A stretch of 37,046 bases of DNA, taken from Phenylobacterium sp. (GTDB lineage Bacteria > Pseudomonadota > Alphaproteobacteria > Caulobacterales > Caulobacteraceae). The notes under the pieces were generated by a model, which made no database searches, was not told where the DNA came from, and was given only the letters and a program-made list of their open reading frames with translations. Location of the stretch: the NCBI RefSeq assembly GCF_016793225.1, contig NZ_JAEUMN010000176.1, forward strand, positions 1 to 37,046. The letters are read 5' to 3'. Both the position numbers and the translations under genes were made by a program. Shown in pieces: positions 30,268 to 37,046 of the stretch (the stretch's first letter is position 1; each line of letters starts with the position of its first letter).

Positions 30268-31182
30268 ATGAACTTCGACCTGATGCGGCTCATCGCGGCG
30301 CTGCTCGTCGTGGTGAGCCACGCGTTTCCGCTCGCGGGGGACCCGCCGCTTCGCATCGTGGGTGTCGAGGACCTCGGCGCCCTGGGCGTGTCGATCTTCT
30401 TCGTGATCTCGGGCTACCTGGTGACCGCGAGTTACCTGCGGGACCCGAAGACCTACCTGCTGAAGCGCGTGCTGCGCATCGAGCCCGGGCTGATCGCCTC
30501 GCTCGTCGTGACCGTGGTGCTGCTGGCCTTCGTGACCACGGCGCCCGCCGCCGAGTACTGGCCGGCGGCCGCGCTCTATGTGCTGCGGAACGCGCTGCTC
30601 TACCCCGTGACCTACGACCTGCCGGGGGTGTTCGCCGATGCTCCCATGGCCGGGGTCGTCAACGGCGTCCTGTGGACCCTGCGGCTGGAGTTCACCTTCT
30701 ATCTCGTGCTGATGCTGATCCGTGCGCGGCCTGCCGCGGTCTACGGCCTGGCGGCGCTCTGCGCGGCGGTGTGGCTCACGATGCGGCTCACCATGCCGAA
30801 CTGGGCCGACGAGACCCTGACGCGGGTCGTCTTCCTCGCGGCGCGCAACGGCCTGCTGTTCTTCGCGGGCGCCGCGATCCTGCTGCGCGACTGGAAGCCG
30901 CCGCTGTGGCTGGGCGCGGCCTCCGCCCTGTCGTTTCCCCTGCTGGGGCCCCTGGCCCTGCCCACCGCGGTACTTGGGCTCGCGCGGCCCGGCAAGCTTC
31001 CCGCCGATCTGTCCTATGGCGTCTATATCTACGCCTTCCCGTTGCAGCAGTGGCTGGCCATCCAGGGCCACCTGAGCGTCGTCACCTCGATCCTGGCCGT
31101 GACGCCGTTCGCCCTGGCGAGCTGGTTCCTCGTGGAAAAGCCCGCTTTGAGGCTGAAACCGGGCCCGCGACCGGCGTGGTGA
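30268..31182 (+). CDS. Acyltransferase 3 family membrane protein (OafA/YrhL type)
   Basis: 304 residues from ATG 30268; GTG 30253 and TTG 30238 are alternatives in the same frame, and none has an ideal ribosome site. The N terminus NFDLMRLIAALLVVVSHAFP carries the conserved catalytic-type histidine, and FFVISGYLVTASYL with RVLRIEPGL follows as expected for the family. About nine or ten membrane helices are predicted, ending SWFLVEKPALRLKPG. These enzymes acetylate or succinylate sugars of lipopolysaccharide, exopolysaccharide or other envelope molecules using acyl-CoA from the cytoplasm. The target is unknown, as no polysaccharide genes are adjacent. Confidence 0.9.
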   Translation: MNFDLMRLIAALLVVVSHAFPLAGDPPLRIVGVEDLGALGVSIFFVISGYLVTASYLRDPKTYLLKRVLRIEPGLIASLVVTVVLLAFVTTAPAAEYWPAAALYVLRNALLYPVTYDLPGVFADAPMAGVVNGVLWTLRLEFTFYLVLMLIRARPAAVYGLAALCAAVWLTMRLTMPNWADETLTRVVFLAARNGLLFFAGAAILLRDWKPPLWLGAASALSFPLLGPLALPTAVLGLARPGKLPADLSYGVYIYAFPLQQWLAIQGHLSVVTSILAVTPFALASWFLVEKPALRLKPGPRPAW

Positions 31183-31258
31183 CGGCTATTTCGCAGTTCC
31201 GGTGAACCGATCACGCATTCGTGCGCTCTATGTCGGCAAGCTGAACCGGAGAGACCCC

Positions 31259-31501
31259 ATGCGCATCGCAATCGCCGCCGTCGCCGCCCTGGGCGCCCTG
31301 AGCCTCGCCGCCTGCGAAAGCAGCGCCGACAAGGCCGCCGAGCAAAAGGCCGACAGCCTGGAAGCCCAGGCCGCCGCCACGCCCAACGAGGCGAAGGAAA
31401 CCCAGCTCAACGCCGCTGCCGACGCCGTCGAGCAGCAGGCCGGTAACGCGGACGGTGGGGCCACCACGGCCAACACCCCCGACACCAGCCCGTCCAAGTA
31501 A
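31259..31501 (+). CDS. Small lipoprotein with Ala-rich helical mature part
   Basis: 80 residues from ATG 31259, with GGAGAG just upstream. The signal MRIAIAAVAALGALSLAAC has a lipobox LAAC with the cysteine at residue 19. The mature part is a charged, alanine-rich helix (AAEQKADSLEAQAAATPNEA) followed by a flexible tail. It resembles entericidin-like or other short periplasmic lipoproteins only in general size and composition. No partner is evident. A strong hairpin lies 36 bases after its stop. Confidence 0.82.
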   Translation: MRIAIAAVAALGALSLAACESSADKAAEQKADSLEAQAAATPNEAKETQLNAAADAVEQQAGNADGGATTANTPDTSPSK

Positions 31502-31536
31502 GGGCGAGCGCGGCGTCATCGCCGCGACGATCCGGA

Positions 31537-31566
31537 CGCCCCGGGACTCAGCCGAGTCTCGGGGCG
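31537..31566. terminator. Probable bidirectional intrinsic terminator
   Basis: CGCCCCGGGACTC (31537-31549) pairs with GAGTCTCGGGGCG (31554-31566), a 13-bp stem with one G-U pair and an AGCC tetraloop, followed by TTTCGATT on the plus strand. It lies between the lipoprotein gene and the convergent PepSY gene, whose stop codon is inside the hairpin. This is the clearest terminator in the window. Confidence 0.75.
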
Positions 31567-32939
31567 TTTCGATTCAGACGCCGCAGATCGTCGGACGCGC
31601 GGCGCACGCCCAGCCATACGCCGGTGGCGACCCCCAGCCCGCCCAGGAACAGCAGCGCCGTCATGGCGGCCGCCCACCCCGGGCCCCGGTCGAACCCGTC
31701 GACGAAGTCGAGCCGGTGCGCGCCCTCGAAGGCCCACCGGAAGCCCTGGGCCTCGGCGTCCACGACGCGACGGACCTCGCCGCTGCCCGGGTCGATATAG
31801 ACGCGGACGCCGTCCCGGAGGATCACGCGGTAGACCGGCAGGGCGACCGGCTCGTGGTGGCCCCGGTAGTACTGGTCCTCGCGGGCGAGCAGCGCCGCGG
31901 AACGGACGGGGCCGAGACGTCCGGCCGCCGCCGCCAGATCCGCCGCCTGCAGGGGCGCAGGACGGGCCAGAGGGTCGAGCCGCACGCCGTCGGCCATGAG
32001 GTAGACGCGGCCGTCGAGCGGCGCCGCGCGGAGACGATGCGCGGCCGCGCCCGCCGCCTTCGCCGCCAGGACCGCCTCGCGCAGCTGCCCGACGTCCACG
32101 GCGCCGGCCACTCGTGCCGCACGCGCGTCGCCGTCGCTGTCGAGCAGGCCCCACGGGTTGACCGAGAGGAGGCCGCTCGCCACCCAACTCAGGGTGAGCA
32201 GCCCGGCCGCCAGTCCCCCCAGGTGATGCCAGGCCATCCACCCGCGATAGGGCGTCAGGCGCGCGTCGCGCCAGGGCCGCCAGGCGACCACGCCGAGGTA
32301 GAGGCCGGTCACCGTCAGGAAGACGCCCGCCAGCGACGTCCAGATCACCACCTGCGTCCAGAGCTTCACGTCCGCGCGGAGAACCGCCGGGTAGAGCCAG
32401 TGTGGGATCGGACCCAGCCAGCTGAGGACCTTTTCGGTCCGGTTCACCGCCTGGGCCACCCGGCCGTCACGGGCCGAGACATAGACGGCGGTGCGGGCCG
32501 GATCGTCGAAGTGGAACAGGTAGAAGGGCCGGGCGCGGTTGAAGTAGCCGGTCACCGTCCACTGGTCGCGCACGACGGCCTCGGCCGCGCCGGCGTCGCC
32601 GGCGACGCCATGGGCCCGGGCGTAGGCGATGGCGACCTGGCGCGCCTCGGCCGAGGTGACGCCCGTGAGCCCGCGACCCGTCGCCAGGTCGAAGACCTCG
32701 CCGTCGAGGCGGAGCACCGGCCGGCCGGCCAACGCCTCGACGGCGGCCCGCTCGAAGCGCCGATCGTCGGGCAGCCCGCCGAAGTCGCAGCAGGCCTCCC
32801 AGGGGATGGGCGCCAGGCCTGCGGCGCGTTCGTGGTCGGTCACCTCGGGCCAGCGCACGAAGAGCATCACGACGCCGCTCGCGAACCACAGCAGCATCAA
32901 AAGGCCCATGACGACGCCCACGTAGCGATGGGTCACCAC
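31548..32939 (-). CDS. PepSY-associated transmembrane protein
   Basis: 463 residues from the first of two GTG codons at 32939. An in-frame stop lies just upstream within the receptor gene, and no ATG is available, so the start is a GTG or a rarer codon. The N terminus THRYVGVVMGLLMLLWFASG is the first helix typical of PepSY_TM proteins. Further helices lie near 195-220 (VVIWTSLAGVFLTVTGLYLG), 236-260 (WHHLGGLAAGLLTLSWVASG) and 425-447. Between them are PepSY-like periplasmic regions (for example AVYVSARDGRVAQ and VYIDPGSGEVRRVV). Several conserved histidines on the helices (WHHLGG, HRYVG) could bind heme, as proposed for iron-reductase-type members. It follows the TonB receptor by 43 bases on the same strand, and such pairs often serve uptake and reduction of an iron complex. 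Confidence 0.88.
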   Translation of the reverse strand: MVTHRYVGVVMGLLMLLWFASGVVMLFVRWPEVTDHERAAGLAPIPWEACCDFGGLPDDRRFERAAVEALAGRPVLRLDGEVFDLATGRGLTGVTSAEARQVAIAYARAHGVAGDAGAAEAVVRDQWTVTGYFNRARPFYLFHFDDPARTAVYVSARDGRVAQAVNRTEKVLSWLGPIPHWLYPAVLRADVKLWTQVVIWTSLAGVFLTVTGLYLGVVAWRPWRDARLTPYRGWMAWHHLGGLAAGLLTLSWVASGLLSVNPWGLLDSDGDARAARVAGAVDVGQLREAVLAAKAAGAAAHRLRAAPLDGRVYLMADGVRLDPLARPAPLQAADLAAAAGRLGPVRSAALLAREDQYYRGHHEPVALPVYRVILRDGVRVYIDPGSGEVRRVVDAEAQGFRWAFEGAHRLDFVDGFDRGPGWAAAMTALLFLGGLGVATGVWLGVRRASDDLRRLNRNAPRLG

Positions 32940-32982
32940 CAGCCACTTCGGCGCCCAGGGCCTGCGGGCGGAGCGGGCCGCC

Positions 32983-34953
32983 TCAGAAGGAATAGGCGTA
33001 GCTCACGTTGAGGGTCCGCGGCACGCCGAGGAACCGGTAGAGGAAGCGCTGGGTGGAGAGGTCGATCCGCGCCGAGTTCACCCGCGTCGCATAGTCCTCG
33101 TCGAACGCATTCTCGAGCCGGGCGGTGAGCCGGTGTCTGCGGTCGGCGTCGATGTAGACGTGCGCCGCCAGGTCCACGACCACGTAGTCGCCGTAGTTCA
33201 CCCGCCCGAAGTCGGTCACCTGCTGGTGGACGTCGCCGGTCCAGAGCAGGCTGGCCGAGGCGCCGAAGGGACGGTCGGCCGGCGCGTAGACGACGCCGCC
33301 CTTGGCCTGGACTTTCGGGATCCGGTCGAACTGCCGCCCCGCGCCCGCGGCCCGCGTCCGCGTCAGCGCGAAGGAGCCGAAGGCGCGCAGCGCGTCGGTC
33401 ACCTGGACGCTGGCCTGCCCCTCGAGGCCGCGCGAGCGCACCTTGCCCGGCGTGTTGATGTAGATCCCGTCCGGGAAGCCCGGCTGGACGTAGTCGTCGA
33501 CGATCAGGTCCTCGATCCGGCGCGCGAAGGCCGTGACCTGCCAGGTCAGCCGCCCGGCGCGGCCGCCGACGGCGACATTCCCGTTCAGGCTCTCCTCCGG
33601 CTTCAGGTCGGGGTTGCCGACCGCGCAGCATGGATCGATCCCGAACAGCTGCTCCGCGCTGGGCAGGATGAACGACGTGCCCATCATCCCCTCGAGGTAC
33701 AGCTGCGGCGTCACGTCCCAATGGCCGGAGACGTTCCAGACCGCCTTCTCGCTCTCCTTCGTGCGGTTGTAGCGGACCCCGGCGGCGAGATGGGCGTTGG
33801 CGAAGAGGTCGTCGGTGGTGCGGACCTGGGCCACCAGGGCGTGCACGCGCTCGGTCTGCTGGGCGATCAGCAGCACCTCGTCGCGTCCGTTGAAGTTCTG
33901 GTAGTCGTAGCCGAGCTGGTACTCGAACCCGCGGTGCAGGTTCAGCTTCGCCAGCACGGCCACGCCGTAGTCCTCGTAGCCCCAGTAGGTGAGGTCGTCG
34001 ACGATCACCGGCGGGGCGGCCGGGGCGCCGGGCACGTTGTTGACCGTCGAATAGACGCTGTCCCAGTCGTGGTAGTAGCCCTTGACCGAGAGCTGGACCG
34101 CCTCGCTCGCCGTCCAGTCCAGCGAGACGCTGCCGATCTCCTCGTCGCGGTCGTTGAAGGCCAGCCGCGTGAGGCGCGGGTTCGGATAGTCCAGGTGCGC
34201 GTCGGTGTGCTGGTAGTAGAGGTTGAGCGCGAGGTCGTCCGAGAGCGTGAGCCCCAGCTTCCCGCCGAAGCTCACGACGTCGTAGCCGCGCTTGCGCGCC
34301 GTGGCGCTGGGCTGGAAGACGTCGAAGGTGCGGTAGCCCTCGGCCTCGTCCTTGGACGCCCAGGCCACGAACTTCGCCGGGCCGGCCGGTCCGCGCACCA
34401 TGAGGTCGGCGTGGACGCCCTCGTTGGTGTGGCCCCCCACGGTGAAGACCCCGCCGAGGTCGTCGCTGTAGGGCCGGGTCACGACGTTGATGACGCCCGC
34501 CGCCGCCTGGGTGCCGTAGAACAGGCTCTGGCCGCCCTTCAGCACCTCGATCCGCTCGACCATGCTGGCGGGCAGGGTGTCGGCCGGGCTGGTGGACGTG
34601 TAGAGCCGGTTGTTGATCCGCACGCCGTCCACGAGCCACAGCACGTCGCCGGTGCGCGAGCCCTGCAGAGCGATGTCGGCGTACGAGAAGGGGCCGTTCC
34701 GCGGGGACAGGAACAGGCCCGGCGTCTGCATCTGCAGCGCCTGCCCCACGTCCACGTAGATGTTGTCGCGCAGCACCTTGGCCGAGATCACCTCCAGGTC
34801 GCTGCCATAGCGTGACAGGTCTTGCGGCAGGGTCTCGTCGAGGCGCGCCCCCGCCACCACCAGTTCGGCCACCTCGGAGTCCGCGGCCATCGCCGCGGTC
34901 CCCCACGCCGCCAGCGCTGCGCCCAGCAGCAGCGCGTTCATCCGACCGGTCAT
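32983..34953 (-). CDS. TonB-dependent outer-membrane receptor
   Basis: 656 residues. A signal peptide (MTGRMNALLLGAALAAWGTAAMA) is followed by a TonB-box-like AELVVAGARLDE, then the plug domain at about 45-160 (LQGSRTGDVLWLVDGVRINN, VERIEVLKGGQSLFYGTQAA, GVINVVTR). The barrel ends LNVSYAYSF with terminal Phe. The plug's DGVRINN and the IEVLKGG segment are typical of BtuB/FepA-like receptors. A cysteine pair (GIDPCCAVGN) sits in an extracellular-type segment with NPDLKPEESLN, a normal receptor motif. The ligand is unknown, but the PepSY partner favours an iron or heme-type complex. The gene is divergent from a membrane-bound winged-helix regulator, with a repeat-containing control region between. 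Confidence 0.95.
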   Translation of the reverse strand: MTGRMNALLLGAALAAWGTAAMAADSEVAELVVAGARLDETLPQDLSRYGSDLEVISAKVLRDNIYVDVGQALQMQTPGLFLSPRNGPFSYADIALQGSRTGDVLWLVDGVRINNRLYTSTSPADTLPASMVERIEVLKGGQSLFYGTQAAAGVINVVTRPYSDDLGGVFTVGGHTNEGVHADLMVRGPAGPAKFVAWASKDEAEGYRTFDVFQPSATARKRGYDVVSFGGKLGLTLSDDLALNLYYQHTDAHLDYPNPRLTRLAFNDRDEEIGSVSLDWTASEAVQLSVKGYYHDWDSVYSTVNNVPGAPAAPPVIVDDLTYWGYEDYGVAVLAKLNLHRGFEYQLGYDYQNFNGRDEVLLIAQQTERVHALVAQVRTTDDLFANAHLAAGVRYNRTKESEKAVWNVSGHWDVTPQLYLEGMMGTSFILPSAEQLFGIDPCCAVGNPDLKPEESLNGNVAVGGRAGRLTWQVTAFARRIEDLIVDDYVQPGFPDGIYINTPGKVRSRGLEGQASVQVTDALRAFGSFALTRTRAAGAGRQFDRIPKVQAKGGVVYAPADRPFGASASLLWTGDVHQQVTDFGRVNYGDYVVVDLAAHVYIDADRRHRLTARLENAFDEDYATRVNSARIDLSTQRFLYRFLGVPRTLNVSYAYSF

Positions 34954-35049
34954 CGTCGTCCCCCATCGCGTGCGGCCAGACCGCCCCGCATGGGTGGGTT
35001 TGGGCCCGCGCGGGCGCGTCGGCGCGCGTACTTTACGGTTTCCAGGACC

Positions 35050-35068
35050 GTTACAGGGGGTTACAGGG
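35050..35068 (+). promoter_or_regulatory. Direct repeat GTTACAGGG x2 with 10-bp spacing
   Basis: GTTACAGGG occurs at 35050-35058 and again at 35060-35068, exactly one helical turn apart. It lies 26 bases before the ATG of the winged-helix regulator and about 97 bases from the receptor start. A related TTTACGG lies at 35033-35039. Tandem direct repeats of about 10-11 bp are what OmpR/PhoB-type winged-helix domains bind, so this is a candidate operator for autoregulation and control of the receptor operon. Confidence 0.5.
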
Positions 35069-35093
35069 CGCGGAGCGGGGTCGAAGACCGGGT

Positions 35094-36290
35094 ATGAGCG
35101 ACGATCTGGCCGGGGCGTTGGCGGAGGAGGTGGCGCGGATCCGCGCCGCCGGCGTCCTCGGACGCTCGCAAGGCCTGGCCCGGCTCTTCGACTACATGGC
35201 CGACCCCGCCCGCCAGGGGCGCACCCTGCGCGAAGCGGACGTGGCGCAGGACGTGTTCGGCCGCGTGCTCGACCTTTCGGGCGACGCCTCGGTGCGGGTC
35301 TACGTTCACCGGCTGCGCAAGAAGCTGGCCGAGTTCTATGCGGGCGAGGGCGCGGCCGCGCCGCACCGCCTGGAGATCCCGATCGGCGAGTATCGGCTGG
35401 ACGTGGTCGAGGTCGCGCCCGCCGCCGCGCCGCCGGCGCCTGCCCCGGCGGGTCGATCCCGCTGGCTGGGTCCCTTCGCCGCGGTCGCCGCCCTGGTTCT
35501 CGCCCTCAATCTCGGCGCCTGGTGGATGGTGGTCCAGCGCGCGCCCTCCCACGAACTGGCCGCCGCGGCCGCGTCGCCGCTGTGGGCGGGGGTGGGGCGG
35601 GAGCGGCCCGTCATCGTGGTGGTCGGCGACTACTACATCTTCGGCGACACCGAGAACGGCGACGCGCCGAGGCGGATGATCCGGGCGTTCGAGATCAACT
35701 CGCCGGCGGACCTGGACGCCTGGCTGATGGACAACCCGCAGTTCCAGGGCCGCTATGTCGACCTCGACACCTACTACACGCCCGTCGGCGCGACGCTCGC
35801 GCTGCGCCAGATCGTCCCGCTGGTGCGGGAGGCGGCAGGGCGCGGCGACCGCGTGCGGGTGATCACGGCCTCGCAGCTGACGCCCGACCTGATGAAGAGC
35901 GCCGACATCGTCTACGTGGGATACCTGTCGGCCCTGCGCCTGCTGCAGGAGCCGGTCTTCGATCGCTCGCGGTTCGCGGTCGGCGACACCTTCGACGAGC
36001 TGATCGACCGCCGCACCGGCGAGACCTACGTCTCAGGCGCGGGGCCGGCGTCCGGCGACCGCCCGAACCGGGACTACGGCTACCTCGCGGCGTTCACGGG
36101 CGCGGCGGGAAACCGGTTCGTGATCGTCGCCGGCGCGCGCGACATCGGGGTCATGCAGACGGCCGAGATCGCGGCGGACGCCAAGGCCCTGTCCGCGCTG
36201 CCGGCATCCTCGCCCCTCGAGGCGCTCTACGCGGTGGACGGCGTCGGGCGGACCAACATCGCGGCCAAGCCGGTGGTCGCCGGGCGCTGA
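35094..36290 (+). CDS. Membrane-anchored winged-helix regulator with periplasmic sensor domain
   Basis: 398 residues. The N-terminal about 105 residues resemble the winged-helix domains found at the front of some adenylate-cyclase or TPR proteins: LARLFDYMADPARQGRTLRE, then DVAQDVFGR, then DASVRVYVHRLRKKLAEFYA and the wing EIPIGEYRLDV. A proline/alanine linker and a membrane helix (about 125-147, SRWLGPFAAVAALVLALNLG) follow. The C-terminal about 240 residues should lie in the periplasm (IVVVGDYYIFGDTENGD, YVGYLSALRLLQ, RDYGYLAAF, NRFVIVAGARDIGVMQTAE). This ToxR-like layout lets a periplasmic signal act directly on DNA binding. It is divergent from the TonB receptor operon and probably regulates it. 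The ligand is unknown. I have not matched the sensor domain to a family. Confidence 0.85.
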   Translation: MSDDLAGALAEEVARIRAAGVLGRSQGLARLFDYMADPARQGRTLREADVAQDVFGRVLDLSGDASVRVYVHRLRKKLAEFYAGEGAAAPHRLEIPIGEYRLDVVEVAPAAAPPAPAPAGRSRWLGPFAAVAALVLALNLGAWWMVVQRAPSHELAAAAASPLWAGVGRERPVIVVVGDYYIFGDTENGDAPRRMIRAFEINSPADLDAWLMDNPQFQGRYVDLDTYYTPVGATLALRQIVPLVREAAGRGDRVRVITASQLTPDLMKSADIVYVGYLSALRLLQEPVFDRSRFAVGDTFDELIDRRTGETYVSGAGPASGDRPNRDYGYLAAFTGAAGNRFVIVAGARDIGVMQTAEIAADAKALSALPASSPLEALYAVDGVGRTNIAAKPVVAGR

Positions 36291-36346
36291 ACCCCGGCGG
36301 CGGCGACGCGTTCCCCTGCCTCCACCAGCTCGAAGGAGGCGCCGAG

Positions 36347-36718
36347 ATGGCCGCCCAGCCGGAACATCCGCTCATTCCAGCCGACCGCGTGAACGGGACC
36401 GACGTGGTCAACCCAGCGGGCGAGAAACTCGGGAAGATCGAGGACGTCGCCATCGAGAAGGTCTCGGGTCAGGTGGCCTATGCGATCCTGTCCTTCGGCG
36501 GCCTCCTGGGGATCGGCGCGAAGTACCACCCGGTGCCCTGGAAGCTCCTGAAGTACGACACCGAGCAGCGCGCCTACGTGGTCCCCATGGACAAGGGCGC
36601 CCTGGAGACCGCGCCCATGATCGACGAGAGCGAGCTTTCGGGCTGGAACGACGAACTCAGCCGCGAGGACATCCACCGCTACTACGCGGGCTACGGGATC
36701 GGTCCGTACTGGCTCTAG
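36347..36718 (+). CDS. PRC-barrel domain protein
   Basis: 123 residues with a PRC-barrel fold: GTDVVNPAGEKLGKIEDVAI, then AYAILSFGGLLGIGAKYHPV and PWKLLKYD with the strand AYVVPMDKGALE. The C-terminal part (WNDELSREDIHRYYAGYGIG) is common in soluble, stress-linked PRC-barrel proteins of alphaproteobacteria. The ATG at 36347 has GAAGGAGG a few bases upstream. The family binds RNA, photosynthetic reaction centres or other partners depending on the member. This one is not in a ribosome-maturation (RimM) context, so its role is open. It follows the regulator gene by 56 bases. Confidence 0.9.
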   Translation: MAAQPEHPLIPADRVNGTDVVNPAGEKLGKIEDVAIEKVSGQVAYAILSFGGLLGIGAKYHPVPWKLLKYDTEQRAYVVPMDKGALETAPMIDESELSGWNDELSREDIHRYYAGYGIGPYWL

Positions 36719-36810
36719 TCCCCCGCGCCTACGGCGACGGTCAGGTTGGGTTCAGGCGCGGCAGGGCCTCTTGCGCCGCCCGTCGTTCGGTCGTCACCTC
36801 GTGAGATTCC

Positions 36811-37046
36811 ATGCGTGCATTGCTTTCCGTCACTGCGCTCCTCGCCGGAGCCGCAACCGCCTTCGTCCCCGCCGCTGCGGCCCAGCCGGCGGAAGCCGCG
36901 CGCATCGCGCCCGCCTTCGGAAACACCGTGAAGGCGCTCTATCCGGACGGCCGGGCGCAGCGCCTTTGGTTCAAGGCGGACGGCACCTGGGAAGCCATCG
37001 GGCGGCGCGGCAAGTGGTCGGCCGGGAAATGGAGCCTGAAGGACGA
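36811..37046 (+). CDS. Secreted protein of unknown function, 5' part only
   Basis: The frame opens at ATG 36811 and runs off the right edge after 78 codons. A signal peptide (MRALLSVTALLAGAATAFVP followed by AAAAQ) leads a mature part AARIAPAFGNTVKALYPDG, then FKADGTWEAIGRRGKWSAGK. The pattern of G-N-T near the start and D-G-T-W followed by G-K-W resembles small periplasmic or lipocalin-like stress proteins of Caulobacterales, seen by me only as a general pattern. There is too little sequence to name a family. Confidence 0.7.
   Translation, partial: MRALLSVTALLAGAATAFVPAAAAQPAEAARIAPAFGNTVKALYPDGRAQRLWFKADGTWEAIGRRGKWSAGKWSLKD

Noticed and set aside
1-37046. CRISPR array, tRNA/rRNA genes, prophage or insertion sequence
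   Set aside because: No regularly spaced repeat-spacer pattern, no cloverleaf or rRNA core sequences, and no transposase, integrase or phage structural motifs were seen by eye.

Overview
The window looks like chromosomal DNA of a GC-rich alphaproteobacterium, most likely Caulobacteraceae (Phenylobacterium- or Caulobacter-like). This is an inference from several features: three-gene proton-translocating transhydrogenase (pntAA/pntAB/pntB) next to an aa3-oxidase subunit IV gene, TonB-dependent transport with a PepSY membrane partner, many secreted enzymes, strong GC third-position bias, and intergenic repeats of the 'gtgggaaccggtttt' type. I saw no rRNA, tRNA, CRISPR array, insertion sequence or prophage. 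The left and right edges cut through genes.

Layout. 1-6 kb: a partial unknown gene, signal peptidase I (lepB), a small protein joining a ribbon-helix-helix-like segment, a membrane helix and two EF-hands, a HpcH/HpaI aldolase, and a TPR hybrid sensor kinase followed by a free receiver protein. 6-9 kb: a large S8 serine protease with tandem NLRPFYG repeats and a probable outer-membrane C-terminal region. 9-13 kb: a penicillin/AHL-acylase-type Ntn hydrolase, a membrane protein and an alpha/beta hydrolase. 13-19 kb: aa3 oxidase subunit IV, an FkbM methyltransferase, and a transhydrogenase operon in which four extra genes sit between pntAB and pntB. Two of these are unknown membrane proteins and two form a complete MntA/HepT (MNT-HEPN, type VII) toxin-antitoxin pair; every junction overlaps. 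19-20.5 kb: an XRE regulator and an RTX calcium-binding protein behind a palindrome-rich promoter. 20.5-24.6 kb: M23 peptidase, alpha/beta hydrolase, an MHS-type MFS carrier with a large periplasmic insert, and a small secreted protein. 24.6-27.5 kb: REP-like element, M19 dipeptidase, a siroheme-synthase-like protein with an eroded methyltransferase tail, and a cytochrome c. 27.5-30.2 kb: two-subunit molybdenum hydroxylase (isoquinoline 1-oxidoreductase type), divergent from the cytochrome that could take its electrons. 30.2-37 kb: acyltransferase, lipoprotein, a TonB receptor/PepSY pair divergent from a membrane-anchored winged-helix regulator, a PRC-barrel protein, and a partial secreted protein.

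The most unusual points are the toxin-antitoxin module translationally stitched into the transhydrogenase operon, the small RHH-TM-EF-hand protein that could be a one-component calcium sensor, the XRE/RTX pair with its operator cluster, and a 10-bp-spaced direct repeat in front of the membrane-bound winged-helix regulator. All functional statements come from reading motifs; no database search was run.
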